Notes: generated by a model not told the origin, from the letters alone. A stretch of 64,000 nucleotides of DNA from Nereocystis luetkeana (GCA_031213475.1 JARUPZ010000009.1:8341601-8405600); one strand, 5' to 3'. Positions 48,968 through 59,866 are shown, counted from the first letter of the stretch. Made by a program: numbers and translations.

Positions 48968-49941
48968 TCAGGCGGCAGTAGAGTTGGGCCGTACGTGGTG
49001 TGTCAGGCACGGAGACCTACGATTCGCACGTCATTTTTACGCATCTGCGGCAGAGCAGCAATGCTCAATCAGGGTGTTCGTGCGCGGAGGCAGGCACCAC
49101 CACAGGCCACACTACGGCACAATCTATTGCGCCTGTAGGAGGCTGGAAAAGACGACGAGGGAGGAGGGAGACTGAGCGTCGACGTGCGCGAAAGAGACGG
49201 ATTGACCTCCCCCTGCGCGAGTTTTTTTTTTTTTCCAGATCAGAACCGCAAGTGCGAGGAGCATTTTGTTTTTCAGGATGACGGAGAAAGGAAAACTACT
49301 GGAAGGGAATGGCAACGAGTGCACGCGCAAAGGCGCGGGTGGATTGGGCCAAGACGATGCTGCGGCCATGAAGAGCGGCAGGAAGACGGTGCATGGAGAC
49401 CCATGATCTGCGCGCACACTATCATCACGAGAGAAGCAGTCATAGTTTGTTTTTTTCCTGGTCTTGTTTTTCACGAGGCAGAATAGTATCTACCGGTACT
49501 TGTTATAAACGTCGTCACTGGTCTTAGTTTAACGACTTGTTTACCCTTCATGGGGAATAACCTACGCAATTATCAGGGACGTGGTATCATGACTGTGCTG
49601 CACCTTTTTGTGTCGGTCAATCCAGGAAGAGATAGCGATCGTTGATATTCGTGTGGTAGTAAGGTTCCATTGCTCCTTTTTTCACTGCATATCCGCGAGT
49701 CTTCACTCTGACAGCACTCCAGATAGCAGGCAGGTATGTTCCTCTGTGGTTTTCACGACTACCGTGCGTCTCATACGGTGCAGGCAGCACTTCTGACAGC
49801 ATCCGCTGTAGTCAGCAACCACGATTTGTTAGTGGTGGAAACGGGGGTACTCTGTGTTGTAGTTGAGAGGATATACCCGCGGCCATGTTAGTTCAGTTTG
49901 CACATTGGTTTTATCTTGTGTGCGCTTTCTTCGTCTCGTGT
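48968..49941 (-). mobile_element. TIR family A, copy A2 (inverted, right arm missing its TIR)
   Basis: An inverted copy of A3: it runs from GGCGGCAGTAGAGTTGGGCC (the reverse of 51,033 upward) to CTTCGTCTCGTGT, where it meets the left terminal repeat of A3. With 50,056-51,033 it makes an inverted repeat with arms of about 970 bp, roughly 90% identical by eye. Confidence 0.85.
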
Positions 49942-51330
49942 TGTTGTTGTTCTCACGTTAACTCTCTGACGAAGGAGTCCGTGGTCACACAAAGGTGATG
50001 GAGCCCTAGGAAGATCCGAAAAACAACCAAAAAAAGAAATTCGGCTGCCTCAAAATACACGAGACGAAAAAAGCGCACACATGATAAAACTAATGTGCAA
50101 AACTGAACTAACATGGCCGCTGGTATATCCTCTCAACTATAACATAGAAGACTACCCCCGTTCCCACCACTAACCAACTCGTGGCTGATGACTACAGCGG
50201 ATGCTGTCTGAAGTGCTGCCTGCACCGTACGAAACGCACGGTAGTCGTGAAAACGAAAGAGGAACACACCCGCCTGCTATCTGGAGTGCTGTCAGAGTGA
50301 AGACTCGCGGATATGCAGTGAAAAAAGGAGCAATGGAACCTTACTACCACACGAATATCAACGATCGCTATCTCTTCCTGGATTGACCGACACAAAAAGG
50401 TGCAGCACAGTCATGATACCACGTCCCTGATAATTGCGTAGGTTATTCCCCATGAAGGGTAAACAAGTCGTTAAACTAAGACCAGTGACGACGTTTATAA
50501 CAAGTACCGGTAGATACTATTCTGCCTCGTGAAAAACAAGACCAGGAAAAAAAAAACTATGACTGCTTCTCTCGTGATGATAGTGTGCGCGCAGATCATG
50601 GGTCTCCATGCACCGTCTTCCTGCCGCTCTTCATGGCCGCAGCATCGTCTTGGCCCAATCCACCCGCTCCTTTGCGCGTGCACTCGTTGCCATTCCCTTC
50701 CAGTAGTTTTCCTTTCTCCGTCATCCTGAAAAACAAAATGCTCCTCGCACTTGCAGTTCTGATCTGGAAAAAAAAAAATCTCGCGCAGGGGGAGGTCAAT
50801 CCGTCTCTTTCGCGCACGTCGACGCTCAGTCTCCCTCCTCTCTCGTCGTCGAATCCAGCCTCCTACCGGCGCAATAGACTGTGCTGTAGTGTGGCCTGTG
50901 GTGGCGCCTGCCTCCGCGCACGGACACCCTGATTGAGCATTGTTGCTCTGCCGCAGCTGCCTAAAAAAGACGCGCGAATCGGAGGTCTCCGTGCCTGACG
51001 CACCACGTACGACCCAACTCTACTGCCGCCTGAGCCTCGCGGCCACAGGCAGCAGCAAGAAGGTATCACTCCTTGAGGGTGAGTCCGGCCTTACACCCGC
51101 CAGAAAGACCTACCCCACTCTCTAAAAGCCTGATAGGGCATGCCTCGCAGCATTCCTTGCCAGGGCATGCCTCGCAGCATTCCTTGCCGAGGCAGCGAGG
51201 GGAACGGAAGTATGATGTATTTTCAGGCAGCAGAATTTTCGCAATTCTCGTTTTTTTCATCTTCCTAGGGCTCCAGCACATTTGTGTGACCACGGACTCG
51301 TTCGTGAGGGAGTTAATGTGAGAACAATAA
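49942..51330 (+). mobile_element. TIR family A, copy A3 (complete, ~1.39 kb)
   Basis: The left end (49,942-50,055) and right end (about 51,215-51,330, inverted) are terminal inverted repeats of about 115 bp. They share GTTCTCAC, TTAACTC, GAGTCCGTGGTCACACAAA, TGGAGCCCTAGGAAGAT and, further in, GGCAGC/GGCTGCCT...AAAATACA. The interior has no recognisable transposase, so this is a non-autonomous DNA transposon. A 28-bp tandem doublet (CAGGGCATGCCTCGCAGCAT region, 51,130-51,190) lies near the right end. Confidence 0.75.
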
Positions 51331-51342
51331 CAACCTTACCGA

Positions 51343-51343
51343 T

Positions 51344-51375
<32 letters not shown>
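51343..51375. repeat. (GTT)n microsatellite
   Basis: About 11 GTT units lie just beyond the right end of A3. Shorter GTT runs flank the other A-family ends. Confidence 0.9.
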
Positions 51376-51605
51376 CTCACAATAAATACAATGCAGTCCG
51401 TGGTCGCAGGACAGGCTCCAATAACTCTGGAGTGGGAAAAACACCTCAGTAAAACAGAGGCAAAAACAAAAAACAAGCATGCGCACTCCACCACTGCGGA
51501 CACAACTTAAGCAAAAAGGAGACTATTAATAGGAGACAAGAACCTAAAAAAGAAGATGAAGAGCAAAATAACAAAACAAAACAAAACAAAAACAGAAGCA
51601 GATAG

Positions 51606-54300
51606 CAAAACGCAAAAAAATGCAAAACGGACCATACTAACAAAGACACAATAGCCATTGCCGGCCACATCTTGTATATCAAAGTCCGACTCGGTGGTCG
51701 TTTTGCGCCCAACAGACAAATACGTAGACCGACGAAACGCCGAGAGTTCGACAGGCAGCTTTTTATGTCCGATGGAAATTGTCGTGAACGAGTAGTCTCC
51801 AGGATCATCTCCACTCTCAACCAGCCTATCCAGCCCCGTAATACGTCTGGTATGGTTGAGATTTTCACTGCGGCTGTTATTGATGCGGTCGAAAGAGAGG
51901 TACCACCCCCTGCACGTCGCCACCGCAGACATGGATGGTGTGAGTCTGCCGAAACCTTGGCCGCATTCATGCCAGCATGGACAGCGAGGGAGGATGCACG
52001 ACAATTCTTGCGTGCCCACCCCCGGGACAGAACCGCGTGGAAGACCCTGAGATCTGCGTGTGCGAACCTGCAGAAGGTGATTGCCGCAGGACTGCATGCG
52101 TACTTCGAAGCGTACCTTGCCGAAACCGAACGACTCCTAGCGAACAACGACCAAAGAGGCTTTTACAAGCACCTTAAGAGTACGGTAGGATTGGAAGGGA
52201 CTAAAGCGAGGAGCGAACAGTTCATTAGGGACGAGGATGGCACGATCCTACGGGATAAGGTGCGAATTCGTGAACGATGGGCGGGGTTTTATCACAAACT
52301 CTTGAACACGAAGTCGCTGAAACTCGATCCCACGATCATCGACCTCTTGCCACCGCGACCGCCTAAACTGTCGCTTGAAGATGAACCATCCATAGACGAG
52401 ATGACCGAAGCACTTAAGGGGATGTCGAATTGGAAAGCTGTCGGGCCAGATGGTCTCCCGGTCGAACTCCTAAAAATCGACCACCCGGCATTCGCCCAGC
52501 GCTTTCACAACATCCTTGTCAATGTTTGGTTAACAGGAGAAGTCCCTCAGCAATGGAAAGATGCGATCATCAAGGTCCTTCACAAAAAGAAGGATCGAAC
52601 TGACTGCAACAACTATAGAGGGATCTCGCTTGTTGCCCACGCAGGCAAAGTGTTGTTGAAAATCGTCGCGTCCCGCCTCAGCAACTACTGCGAGACCGAG
52701 GAACTACTCCCCGAGGAACAGTGCGGCTTCCGCCCCGCACGATCAACGATTGATATGTTGTTCGTCGTGCGCCGGCTGCAAGAGCTCGGACGACAGAGGA
52801 AAATCCCCTTATACGTGTGCTTCATCGATCTGCAGAAAGCGTACGACTCTGTCGACCGAGAGCTGTTATGGAAGGTACTCACACGCTTTGGCGTACCAAC
52901 CAAGATGCTGAGAATTATCCGTAATTTCCACGATGGCATGCGGGCTCGCGTGCGTACTGATGACGGCGAGCTCTCGGAATGGTTTGATGTCACGCAGGGG
53001 CTGCGGCAAGGCTGTGTACTGTCACCGTTACTGTTCAACGTGTTCTTCGCTGCTGCGTTACACGTCGTACTAGTACGCTTCAGCCAAGACGAAGCCATTG
53101 TAAGGGATTTGGTCCAACTCTTGGAAGCTGGAGTAGTTCGAACAGGGAAGGAGGAGCCATTGGCGTGCGTGCGAAGGTCTGTATGGGGCATGTTATACGC
53201 CGACGATGCAGGAATTGTCTCGAAGTCGGCTGAAGGGCTCGCAAAAATGATGACAGTCATCGTGACTGTCTTCGAAGCAGCAGGCCTCACGGTGTCGGAA
53301 AAGAAGACTGAGACAATGGTCCTACAAACACCAGACCGGACAACCCTCGCACCACCGCTCGTCATCGAAGCGGCAGGTCAGAGGTATAAGCAGACGACCC
53401 AGTTCTTATACCTAGGCGGCGTTATCCACGAAAACGCTGACCTCTCGCTCGAAATCGACCGACGGATCCGCCTCATGCGAGCATGCTTCAAACGGTTCGG
53501 CCCGGAGTTGTATGATAGGACGACCGCCCCCCTTAGCCTTAAAGTCCGAATGCTGAAGGCCGAGGTGATTGAGACCCTGCTGTACGGGTGTGTGACGTGG
53601 ACCCTCAGAGCGGAACACTTTGCCAAGCTTCGAACGGCTCACCACCAAGTCCTGTTGCGAGTCATTGGCTTCCAGCGCCGACTTCGTACTGACCATGCCA
53701 CCCTCTCGTACGCGAAGGCCCTCAAGATGACACGTTGCGAGAGCATCGAAACGACCATTCGCAAACGGCGGCTCTTCTTTGCGGGGGGCGTGGCACGGCA
53801 AAGCAAGGAGCGATTACCCAATCGGGTAATGCTCGGGACGATAGCTGGTGGGGAGAACCCGAGACCAGGCGGACAGTGTAAGACTTGGCATAGATGCATA
53901 GTCGAAGACCTTAGGGAGTTCCGAGCCACCGAAGGGTCAACGGAAGTTGCCCCCTTGGTGTTTGGAGTTGAGACCGCGTTGTGGTCCACTGCAGCCAAAA
54001 AGGTGGGGAAGTGGTACCGGGGGATCCTTGAAGCAGCCGAACGGTTCATGGTGAGGTGGCACGAGGCTGAGGCTGAGATGAGTAGACAGCGCCGCGCATC
54101 CGCCGTGGATGGTGCCCAAAGGAACGGGGGGGGAGGGGGCAACAGGAGAAGTGGCATAAAGCCCGACCGAGGGAATGCAGAGAGGGGGGGGAACAGGAGG
54201 GGTAGAAGGGAAACGGCGGTAGACGAAAGTAGGAAGGAGATTGCAGACAGGGTAGCAAGGCACCAAGTCGACTAGGAAGTAGAATATGACCATACTACTA
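51606..54300 (+). mobile_element. 5'-truncated LINE (RTE/Jockey-like)
   Basis: One long plus-strand frame covers the reverse-transcriptase half of a non-LTR retrotransposon. The frame is open from 51,606 and begins in what looks like the very end of an APE-type endonuclease domain ([17 protein letters not shown], resembling the usual SDH-x-x-V-x-x-K-x-R-L end). The rest of the endonuclease is absent, which is ordinary 5' truncation during target-primed insertion. The upstream 51,480-51,605 is A-rich. An older fragment of the same family lies at 43,080-43,310, and its 3' tail is partly repeated at 54,525-54,640. Confidence 0.85.
51672..54275 (+). CDS. LINE reverse transcriptase ORF
   Basis: 867 codons counted from 51,672 (a TTG; the frame is open back to 51,606 and its native start was lost). 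Reverse-transcriptase blocks by approximate residue: [14 protein letters not shown] (256-269), [14 protein letters not shown] (346-359), [14 protein letters not shown] (384-397, first catalytic Asp), [15 protein letters not shown] (442-456), [11 protein letters not shown] (506-516, active-site YADD), [10 protein letters not shown] (534-543) and FLYLGGVI (578-585). The C-terminal half has the conserved thumb and tail of RTE-like elements ([23 protein letters not shown]), then a basic Gly/Arg/Asn-rich tail. All catalytic Asp residues are present and no stop interrupts the frame, so the insertion is fairly young, but without its endonuclease it cannot be a complete autonomous copy. Confidence 0.9.
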   Translation: MYIKVRLGGRFAPNRQIRRPTKRREFDRQLFMSDGNCRERVVSRIISTLNQPIQPRNTSGMVEIFTAAVIDAVEREVPPPARRHRRHGWCESAETLAAFMPAWTAREDARQFLRAHPRDRTAWKTLRSACANLQKVIAAGLHAYFEAYLAETERLLANNDQRGFYKHLKSTVGLEGTKARSEQFIRDEDGTILRDKVRIRERWAGFYHKLLNTKSLKLDPTIIDLLPPRPPKLSLEDEPSIDEMTEALKGMSNWKAVGPDGLPVELLKIDHPAFAQRFHNILVNVWLTGEVPQQWKDAIIKVLHKKKDRTDCNNYRGISLVAHAGKVLLKIVASRLSNYCETEELLPEEQCGFRPARSTIDMLFVVRRLQELGRQRKIPLYVCFIDLQKAYDSVDRELLWKVLTRFGVPTKMLRIIRNFHDGMRARVRTDDGELSEWFDVTQGLRQGCVLSPLLFNVFFAAALHVVLVRFSQDEAIVRDLVQLLEAGVVRTGKEEPLACVRRSVWGMLYADDAGIVSKSAEGLAKMMTVIVTVFEAAGLTVSEKKTETMVLQTPDRTTLAPPLVIEAAGQRYKQTTQFLYLGGVIHENADLSLEIDRRIRLMRACFKRFGPELYDRTTAPLSLKVRMLKAEVIETLLYGCVTWTLRAEHFAKLRTAHHQVLLRVIGFQRRLRTDHATLSYAKALKMTRCESIETTIRKRRLFFAGGVARQSKERLPNRVMLGTIAGGENPRPGGQCKTWHRCIVEDLREFRATEGSTEVAPLVFGVETALWSTAAKKVGKWYRGILEAAERFMVRWHEAEAEMSRQRRASAVDGAQRNGGGGGNRRSGIKPDRGNAERGGNRRGRRETAVDESRKEIADRVARHQVD

Positions 54301-54524
54301 GTGCTACCAACCGGTGCAGCTGGTTCGAACGTGGTCTTCCCTTGTCTTCTCTTCTTGTTTTTTTTTTTTTTTTTTCTTTCTTGCGCTGACTCTCCGTGAT
54401 TTTCATTTCATTTTTTCTCTTCCTCTTCCTTTTCTGATTGATAAGCCGTACTCAAGGAGCCGTGTGGCGTGGTTGGAAGACGAACCTGCTCTGCTCGGCT
54501 CGTATTGTCTGACGCCAAGGGGCT

Positions 54525-54640
54525 GGGCATAGTTGACGAACGCAGGGCGGAGACGGCAGTCTGGGTAGCAAGGTACCAGGCGGATTAGCAGGGAGAACCT
54601 GGCTATACTACTCGTACCACAAGCTGCTGCCGCCACCTAG
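54525..54640 (+). repeat. Second copy of the LINE 3' end
   Basis: It resembles the end of the LINE ORF and its 3' flank (54,220-54,320): GGGTAGCAAGGTACCAGGCG against GGGTAGCAAGGCACCAAGTC, and CTATACTACTCGTACCA against CCATACTACTAGTGCTACCA. The two are separated by a T-rich stretch (54,355-54,435). It is either a tandem 3'-UTR duplication or the tail of another insertion. Confidence 0.55.
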
Positions 54641-54779
54641 AAGGTGCTTTGGGCTTTGGTCTGCCTGTTATTTCCCCTTTGTTATTTTTCCTTGTTACTT
54701 TCTCCTTGGTTCTTTGTCTTACTCTGTTCACAAGCAGTGGTGTTTTTTGTTATTTCTTCTTTTTTCCAGCTCGTTCTTT

Positions 54780-55155
54780 TTCAAGTGTAGGCCACCTCGC
54801 CTGCGGGGGGGGGGGCACGACAGATTGTTTCTCTTAGATTTTGCTTTCATTTTTCTTCTTTTTCTTTTTCGACTTGTCTACCTTGTTTTTGTTTTCTCTT
54901 TGATTGTTTCTTTTCGTTTCACTGTTTCATAGATTGCGTATGTCGTGCCTGTCGTATCTAGTATGATGACATGGCTTTGCATTGCCCACTGCAGTTCACA
55001 CTGCACACGTGGCAACGTAGTATCTCTGTGGCGTAGCTTTGTGACCACAGAACTTGTATCTCTTCTAGGATGGAAGAATCGGCACGGACACTGGTTGTGC
55101 TGGATGTCGACAGGTAGAAAGAACGGTTTAATGTGAAGAACACACACACACACAC
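54780..55155 (+). repeat. Dispersed repeat family C, copy C2
   Basis: The longest copy. It starts near GGCCACCTCGCCTGC with a G run, passes through a T-rich stretch (GACTTGTCTACCTTG, then TTGATTGTTTCTTTTCG) and then the conserved core GGCGTAGCTTTGTGACCACA...GGTTTAATGTGAAGAACACA. It ends in a (CA)n run at 55,139-55,156. Confidence 0.75.
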
Positions 55156-55164
55156 AACAAATGA

Positions 55165-55800
55165 AGAAATGTTTTCGTCGATAGCCACCGCTGTGGGCCG
55201 CAGTAGATTCTGCAAGCTATACATCGATAGCCATTGTCGGTGACAAAAGCTTTCAGCCCGGAAACTTCAGCACACTGCCTGCCTGAACAATATGTTGGTA
55301 ACAAAACCTATCGATAGACATTATCGACAACATTGGCACGAAGAACGTGCCAATGGATAGCCAGGGGTGAGGCTCACTTGGCGGTAAGTAATAAGGATGA
55401 GACCCGGTATCCGTTGTAGGCCCCATGCCCCCTACATAAATAAACATAAGTGGAGCATTTTTATCGGAAACCCCTGCTGTTTTGCTCCCTTCGGCAGCTT
55501 CTGCCCTCCATATTTCACATTTGGAGCTTTTTTTGCTGTGGACCTGCGACCAGCTGCGACTCCCTGTCAATGTTATCTACCAACCGGAGAAGGTCGGTCT
55601 CCGCTGTCCCTGCCTTGCCATGTTGGCGGAGGCTTGGAGCTTACAGCAGTGTCAAGTGCCGAGGAGCTAGATGTAGCAGGAAGCAAAATATAACTTAGTA
55701 TTACCTGGTAGACTGGGTTGAACTCATCCAAATGCCGATCGGTTGAAGTCACAGCTGACGTACTCTTTTTGTTTTCTTGAAAAAAAAAAAAAAAAGCAGA
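55165..55800. other. Decayed ATCGATAGCC repeats, then no feature
   Basis: 55,165-55,380 holds degenerate units around TCGATAGCCA(C/T), CGATAGACATTATCGACAAC and GTGCCAATGGATAGCC, as at 46.4 and 48.9 kb. 55,390-55,780 has frames on the plus strand without domains and a poly-A run at 55,780-55,795. TACCTGGTA lies at 55,702-55,710. Confidence 0.45.
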
Positions 55801-55829
55801 ATCTGAGCTTACTCATATTTCGTTTTGTC

Positions 55830-56115
55830 TTGTTTGTTTTTTGTTTCCGCTTGGATTATTTCCTTTCGTTTCTCTAATTCATAGAATGTGTATGTCGTGC
55901 TTGTCGTATCCACTATGATGGCATGTCATTGCATTGCCCACTGCTGTGCTTACTGCATACACATACCTGGTACGTGTCAACGTGGTATATCGGTGGCGTA
56001 GCTTTGTGACCACATAACTTTCATCTCTTCTAGGATTAAAGAATCGGCACGGACACTGGTTGTGCTGGATGTCGACGCGGAGAAAGAACGGTTTAATGTG
56101 AAGAACATACGCACA
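55830..56115 (+). repeat. Dispersed repeat family C, copy C3
   Basis: It matches C1 and C2 from CATAGAATGTGTATGTCGTG to GGTTTAATGTGAAGAACATA. Compared with C1 it carries a 7-bp insertion that creates TACCTGGTA (ATAC-CTGGTAC-GTG against ATAC-GTG). Confidence 0.75.
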
Positions 56116-56264
56116 GCAGTTATTGGAAGCTCTGTGCACGCACACACACGCAAGACACTTTGTCTTCCTGGTGGGGTGGGAAATCGTTCACAGTTCGTCG
56201 AGCTAGGTGCGGCAACGTGTGTAGGCACATGTCTGTGCTGGGCCGTGTTCAAAATACAAAATTA

Positions 56265-56465
56265 TAACGGTTTTTGTGCCTGTGCCTGTGCCTATCCACA
56301 GCATGCACACTGTGCCTGCCCACAGCAGGCAGACTATGCTTGTCCACAGCAGGCAGACTGGGCCTGCCCACAGCAGGCAGACTGGGCCTATCCACAGCAG
56401 GAAGATTGAGCCTGTCCGCAGCACTCAACAGCAGGGAGACTGGGCCTGTACACAGCAGGCAGACG
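56265..56465. repeat. 24-bp minisatellite
   Basis: About seven units of GCCTGCCCACAGCAGG plus CAGACTGG, in phase with codons so that the plus strand reads CPQQADWA repeatedly. The plus-strand frame 56,062-56,409 runs into it from repeat C3, so the frame is probably not a gene. Confidence 0.85.
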
Positions 56466-56504
56466 GCTTTGTTTTTTTAGCTTTCTTCTACCTACGTGAT
56501 ACAT

Positions 56505-57941
56505 AGGGTTTCCCCGTAAAAAAGTAAAGTCGTGAAGATCGTCGTCTCGCCAAAAGAAAGTCGTCTCGAGGTTGTTATTACGCCGCTAAATTATACCAGC
56601 TGCCAGTACAATTCAAAAACATAGCAATTTTCCCACGACGAAAAAATCTGACGAGAGGTACTTCTACGGCATACCCTGGTATTCTTTTTCTCCCTCCCCA
56701 GTTAAAGGTCATCTCTTTTTCGTCGTGAGGGTGAACAGCTGCGAACAGACCGCAGCCGGGCCATCCCCATCTCCCAGCCTTGGCATCCCTCGCATCCCTC
56801 ATCTCGTGCGCTGTAAGCAATCCCCAGCAGCCGCAGTGTACCACGACGACATATACCGCTTCAACGTGTGGCCGGCCGGCACCGCGGGAGATAGATGCTG
56901 TTTTCTGTTTGTGTGAAACCCATCTACAGCTCTGCGCTGATCGCATGTTGAGTTTCTTGTCGACGAGATGAAACATGTCCTCGGGTGCACGCGGCAAGGG
57001 GCATGCAACCACACAAACATCGAGCGCAAAATGCATTTCCTTTGCACTGGCACCCCGCCGAGTCGAGACCATCGGCAAGGCTGTGGAGAGCCGGAGCTTC
57101 CGGGCTGGGGGTCGAGGGGGGTGGCGTTGGGCGTCTGAGGGCGACCGGGAGCAACAGCTCTCCAGTGCGTCTGGATGATAGCTTCGGCTCGCTGGGACGC
57201 TCACCGGAGTTGGAATTTGTGGGCACGAGAGGTCGGGAAGCTGCTGCTGTGCGTGGAGGCCCGAGCGGGGTGGAGGAGGCGGATGAAAAGGACGAGGATG
57301 ATGGGCAGGGGGGGGGGATAACGCAGGCGGCGGTACCGCAGCAGGTTGTGCTTGAGGTTGTATGTAGCGGGTCATCAGAGCATATATATATATATGGCGC
57401 GTTCGTACGAGTATGATGTACGAAGAAGCAGGACGGAGGATCGCTCCATATGGTTTTGCGTTTTTGAAGCTTGCTGTCCTTGTATACCACTACTACAGCA
57501 GTAGTAGTAAACCAGGAATGACACCTGATGGTGTGTTCGCTGTATGTACTCGTACGTTCGGCAACTGCTGCTATGCGAGCTTCAGGTATACATACAGTAA
57601 TCAACACACACGTGATTGGACCCACGAATGGAAGGGGTGTACAACGGCAGTAGCGCCAGTTGATAAACCGGAGGTTCTAGTTCTTGCGGGTTCATGCTTT
57701 GTATCTGGTACGCAGGTGATGAGAGTATGAGGAATGCGCAATCGGCACAGGAAATATATGTACCAGGTGCCTGGTAGATGAAAAAGCGGGCCGAACATCG
57801 AAATCTACATCATTTCCGCTAACTACTCGCCAAACTGTGGTTCAAACGTCACGGCGAACTTCGCGACGATAAATTTCGCCGGAAAATAACTGAGACGACG
57901 TTCTTTCACGACGTTTTCATTTCTTTTTACGGGGAAACCCT
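56505..57941. mobile_element. TIR element G, 1.44 kb, non-autonomous
   Basis: Inverted terminal repeats of about 80-90 bp: the left starts AGGGTTTCCCCGTAAAAA at 56,505, and the complement of the right end (57,941 downward) starts AGGGTTTCCCCGTAAAAAGA. Both continue through GTCGTGAA, CGTCGTCTC and GTTATT...CGGCG/CGCCG. The left arm has an internal doublet of GTCGTCTCG. No target-site duplication is obvious. The interior has no recognisable transposase but does hold a long GC-rich minus-strand frame. Confidence 0.75.
56578..57375 (-). CDS. Hypothetical protein inside TIR element G
   Basis: 265 codons from an ATG. The N-terminal third is Pro/His/Ser-rich (QAQPAAVPPPALSPPPAHHP). The middle has EDMFHLVDKKLNM and VEAVYVVVVHCGCWGL. 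The last residues (GSWYNLAA) are encoded by the element's left terminal repeat. I recognise no family and no DDE-type catalytic triad. The GC-rich interior differs from the AT-richer flanks, so this may be a captured host segment carried between the inverted repeats. It could equally be a chance frame in GC-rich DNA. Confidence 0.25.
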   Translation of the reverse strand: MTRYIQPQAQPAAVPPPALSPPPAHHPRPFHPPPPPRSGLHAQQQLPDLSCPQIPTPVSVPASRSYHPDALESCCSRSPSDAQRHPPRPPARKLRLSTALPMVSTRRGASAKEMHFALDVCVVACPLPRAPEDMFHLVDKKLNMRSAQSCRWVSHKQKTASISRGAGRPHVEAVYVVVVHCGCWGLLTAHEMRDARDAKAGRWGWPGCGLFAAVHPHDEKEMTFNWGGRKRIPGYAVEVPLVRFFRRGKIAMFLNCTGSWYNLAA

Positions 57942-58089
57942 CTAAGAAAACCCAACTACGAGTAGTCATAGGCAGGCTTCGCCTGTCTATCCACAGCAAC
58001 GTTAGGGCCATGTGCTGCAGGTTATATTGTCAGGCCTACCCTCCTACTGACGAGGGGACGGAGAAACAGGAGAAGATCTCCTGTAGTTG

Positions 58090-58970
58090 TACAGCAGTCA
58101 GTAGTAGTGGTGGCACCTGCTACGAGAACCTCTGTTGGATACATGTATGTCATATGAGAGGTTGTAGATATTTCGTCTTGAAATTATGAGGGTGGAATCA
58201 GGAACCACACACAACATCGAGTACGGTGTACAAAGGGCACAAGCCGAGCGTACTACGACACTGACCCTGGCCTCGTGGATCCTACTGCTACTGCTGCTGC
58301 TGTTTTGCTGCTGAAGAAGCTCTTACCACGGTATGTAGATGTTGCACAGCTGCAGAAGTTGTGGCACCTGCTACAAAAAGCTCTTTTGGGTATGTCATGT
58401 TCGTGTTGTCTCGAAAATATTATGAAGACTTTCGAGGTGGAAAGCAGGAAACACAAAAAAAAAACGAGTGCAGGGTACACACTACAGTACGTATGTGTGT
58501 GTGTACGCGTACAAAGGGTGCAAGGGTTAGACCAACAAGCTAAGCGTACGGCGACGCTGACCCTGGCCTCGTGTGTCCTACAGCTACTGCTGCTGCTGCT
58601 GTTATGGTGCGGGAGGCACACGGCTGCTGTAGATGTCGTACATCAGTCCAAGTTAAGTTGTGGTGACACCTGTCGCTAAAAAAAAGCTCTTTCTGTTGGA
58701 CGAAACATGTGAGATGCAGATTCTTGTTGTGCTGAATTTCAACAAGAAAACACTCTGCTGGACAAAACATGTCGAGTGTTGTGTGTTCTTGACTATTTCT
58801 ACCCGTCGACGTCCAGCACCACAGCAGTGCCCGTGCCGATCCCTCAATCCCTGAGAGATACAAGTTCTGTGGTTGCAGCAGTGCAGATTTCGTCTTCAAA
58901 ATTATTACCAGGTATGCAGGATTTAGAGGTGGAAACCAGGATACACACGACCAAATCCAGTACTTCTTCA
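58090..58970. repeat. Three ~290-bp tandem units
   Basis: Units begin near 58,100, 58,345 and 58,640. They share GTGGCACCTGCTACRA, TCGTCTTGAAATTATGA-like, GGTGGAA(A/T)(C/G)AGGAA(C/A)CACA, GTACAAAGGG(C/T)(A/G)CAAG and ACGCTGACCCTGGCCTCGTG, followed by CTACTGCTGCTGCTG. The third unit has an inverted family-C fragment inserted at 58,786-58,885. Frames rich in Ser or Leu reflect the CTG/CAG runs. Confidence 0.7.
58786..58885 (-). repeat. Dispersed repeat family C, copy C4 (partial, inverted)
   Basis: The complement matches the core GTGACCACAGAACTTGTATC...GGAAGAATCGGCACGGACAC...GTTGTGCTGGATGTCGAC of C2. Confidence 0.65.
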
Positions 58971-59037
58971 GATCAAGAGTCAGGAGAGGCCAAGAACATG
59001 TATTTACGAAAATTATTGAGATGCACCCACGACGGCG

Positions 59038-59866
59038 TACAGAACCGCAAGTGCGAGGAGCATTTTGTTTTTCAGGATGACGGAGAAAGGGAAAAAACTG
59101 GAAGGGAATGGCAACGAGTGCACGCGCAAAGGAGCGGGTGGATTGGGCCAAGGCGATGATGCGGCCATGAAGAGCGGCAGGAAGACGGTGCATGGAGACC
59201 CATGATCTGCGCGCACACCATCATCACGAGAGAAGCAGTCATAGTTTGGTTTTTTCCTGGTCTTGTTTTTCACGAGGCAGAATAGTATCTACCGGTACTT
59301 GTTATAAACGTCGTCACTGGTCTTTGTAGTTTAACGAGTTGTTTACCCTTCATGGGGAATAACCTACGCAATTATCAGGGACGTGGTATCATGACTGTGC
59401 TGCACCTTTTTGTGTCAAGACAGTCCAGGAAGAGATGGCGATCGTTGATATTCGTGTGGTAGTATAGTTCGATTGCTCCTTTTTTCACTGCATATCCGCG
59501 AGTCTTCACTCTGACAGCACTCCAGATAGCAGGCAGGTGTGTTCATCTTTCGTTTTCACGACTACCGTGCGTTTCGTACGGTGTAGGCAGCACTTCAGAC
59601 AGCATCCGCTGTAGTCAGCAGCCACGAGTTGGTTAGTGGTGGGAACGGGGGTAGTCTTCTATGTTATAGTTGAGAGGATATACCCGCGGCCATGTTAGTT
59701 CAGTTTTGCACATTGGTTTTATCTTGTGTGCGCTTTTTTCGTCTCGTGTATTTTGAGGCAGCCGAATTTTCGTTTTTTTTTGTTGTTTTTCGGATCTTCC
59801 CAGGGCTTCAGCACCTTTGTGTGACCACGGTCTCCTTCGTCGGAGAGGTAATGGTGAGAACAACAA
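59038..59866 (-). mobile_element. TIR family A, copy A4 (inverted, one end)
   Basis: It runs from AACCGCAAGTGCGAGGAGCA to the terminal repeat CTTTGTGTGACCACGG...GGTGAGAACAACAAC, matching A2/A3 in reverse. Unlike A2 it keeps its terminal repeat (about 59,745-59,866). The other third of the element is missing. Confidence 0.8.

Noticed and set aside
52685-54293. Minus-strand frames (up to 226 codons) across 51.4-54.3 kb
   Set aside because: Antisense to the LINE reverse transcriptase, whose catalytic motifs are all on the plus strand.
56062-56409. 115-codon frame ending in CPQQADWA repeats
   Set aside because: It starts inside dispersed repeat C3 and ends in the 24-bp minisatellite.
57413-57730. 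105-codon ATG frame inside TIR element G
   Set aside because: No domain, includes a microsatellite-coded Ser run, and conflicts with nothing but has no support.
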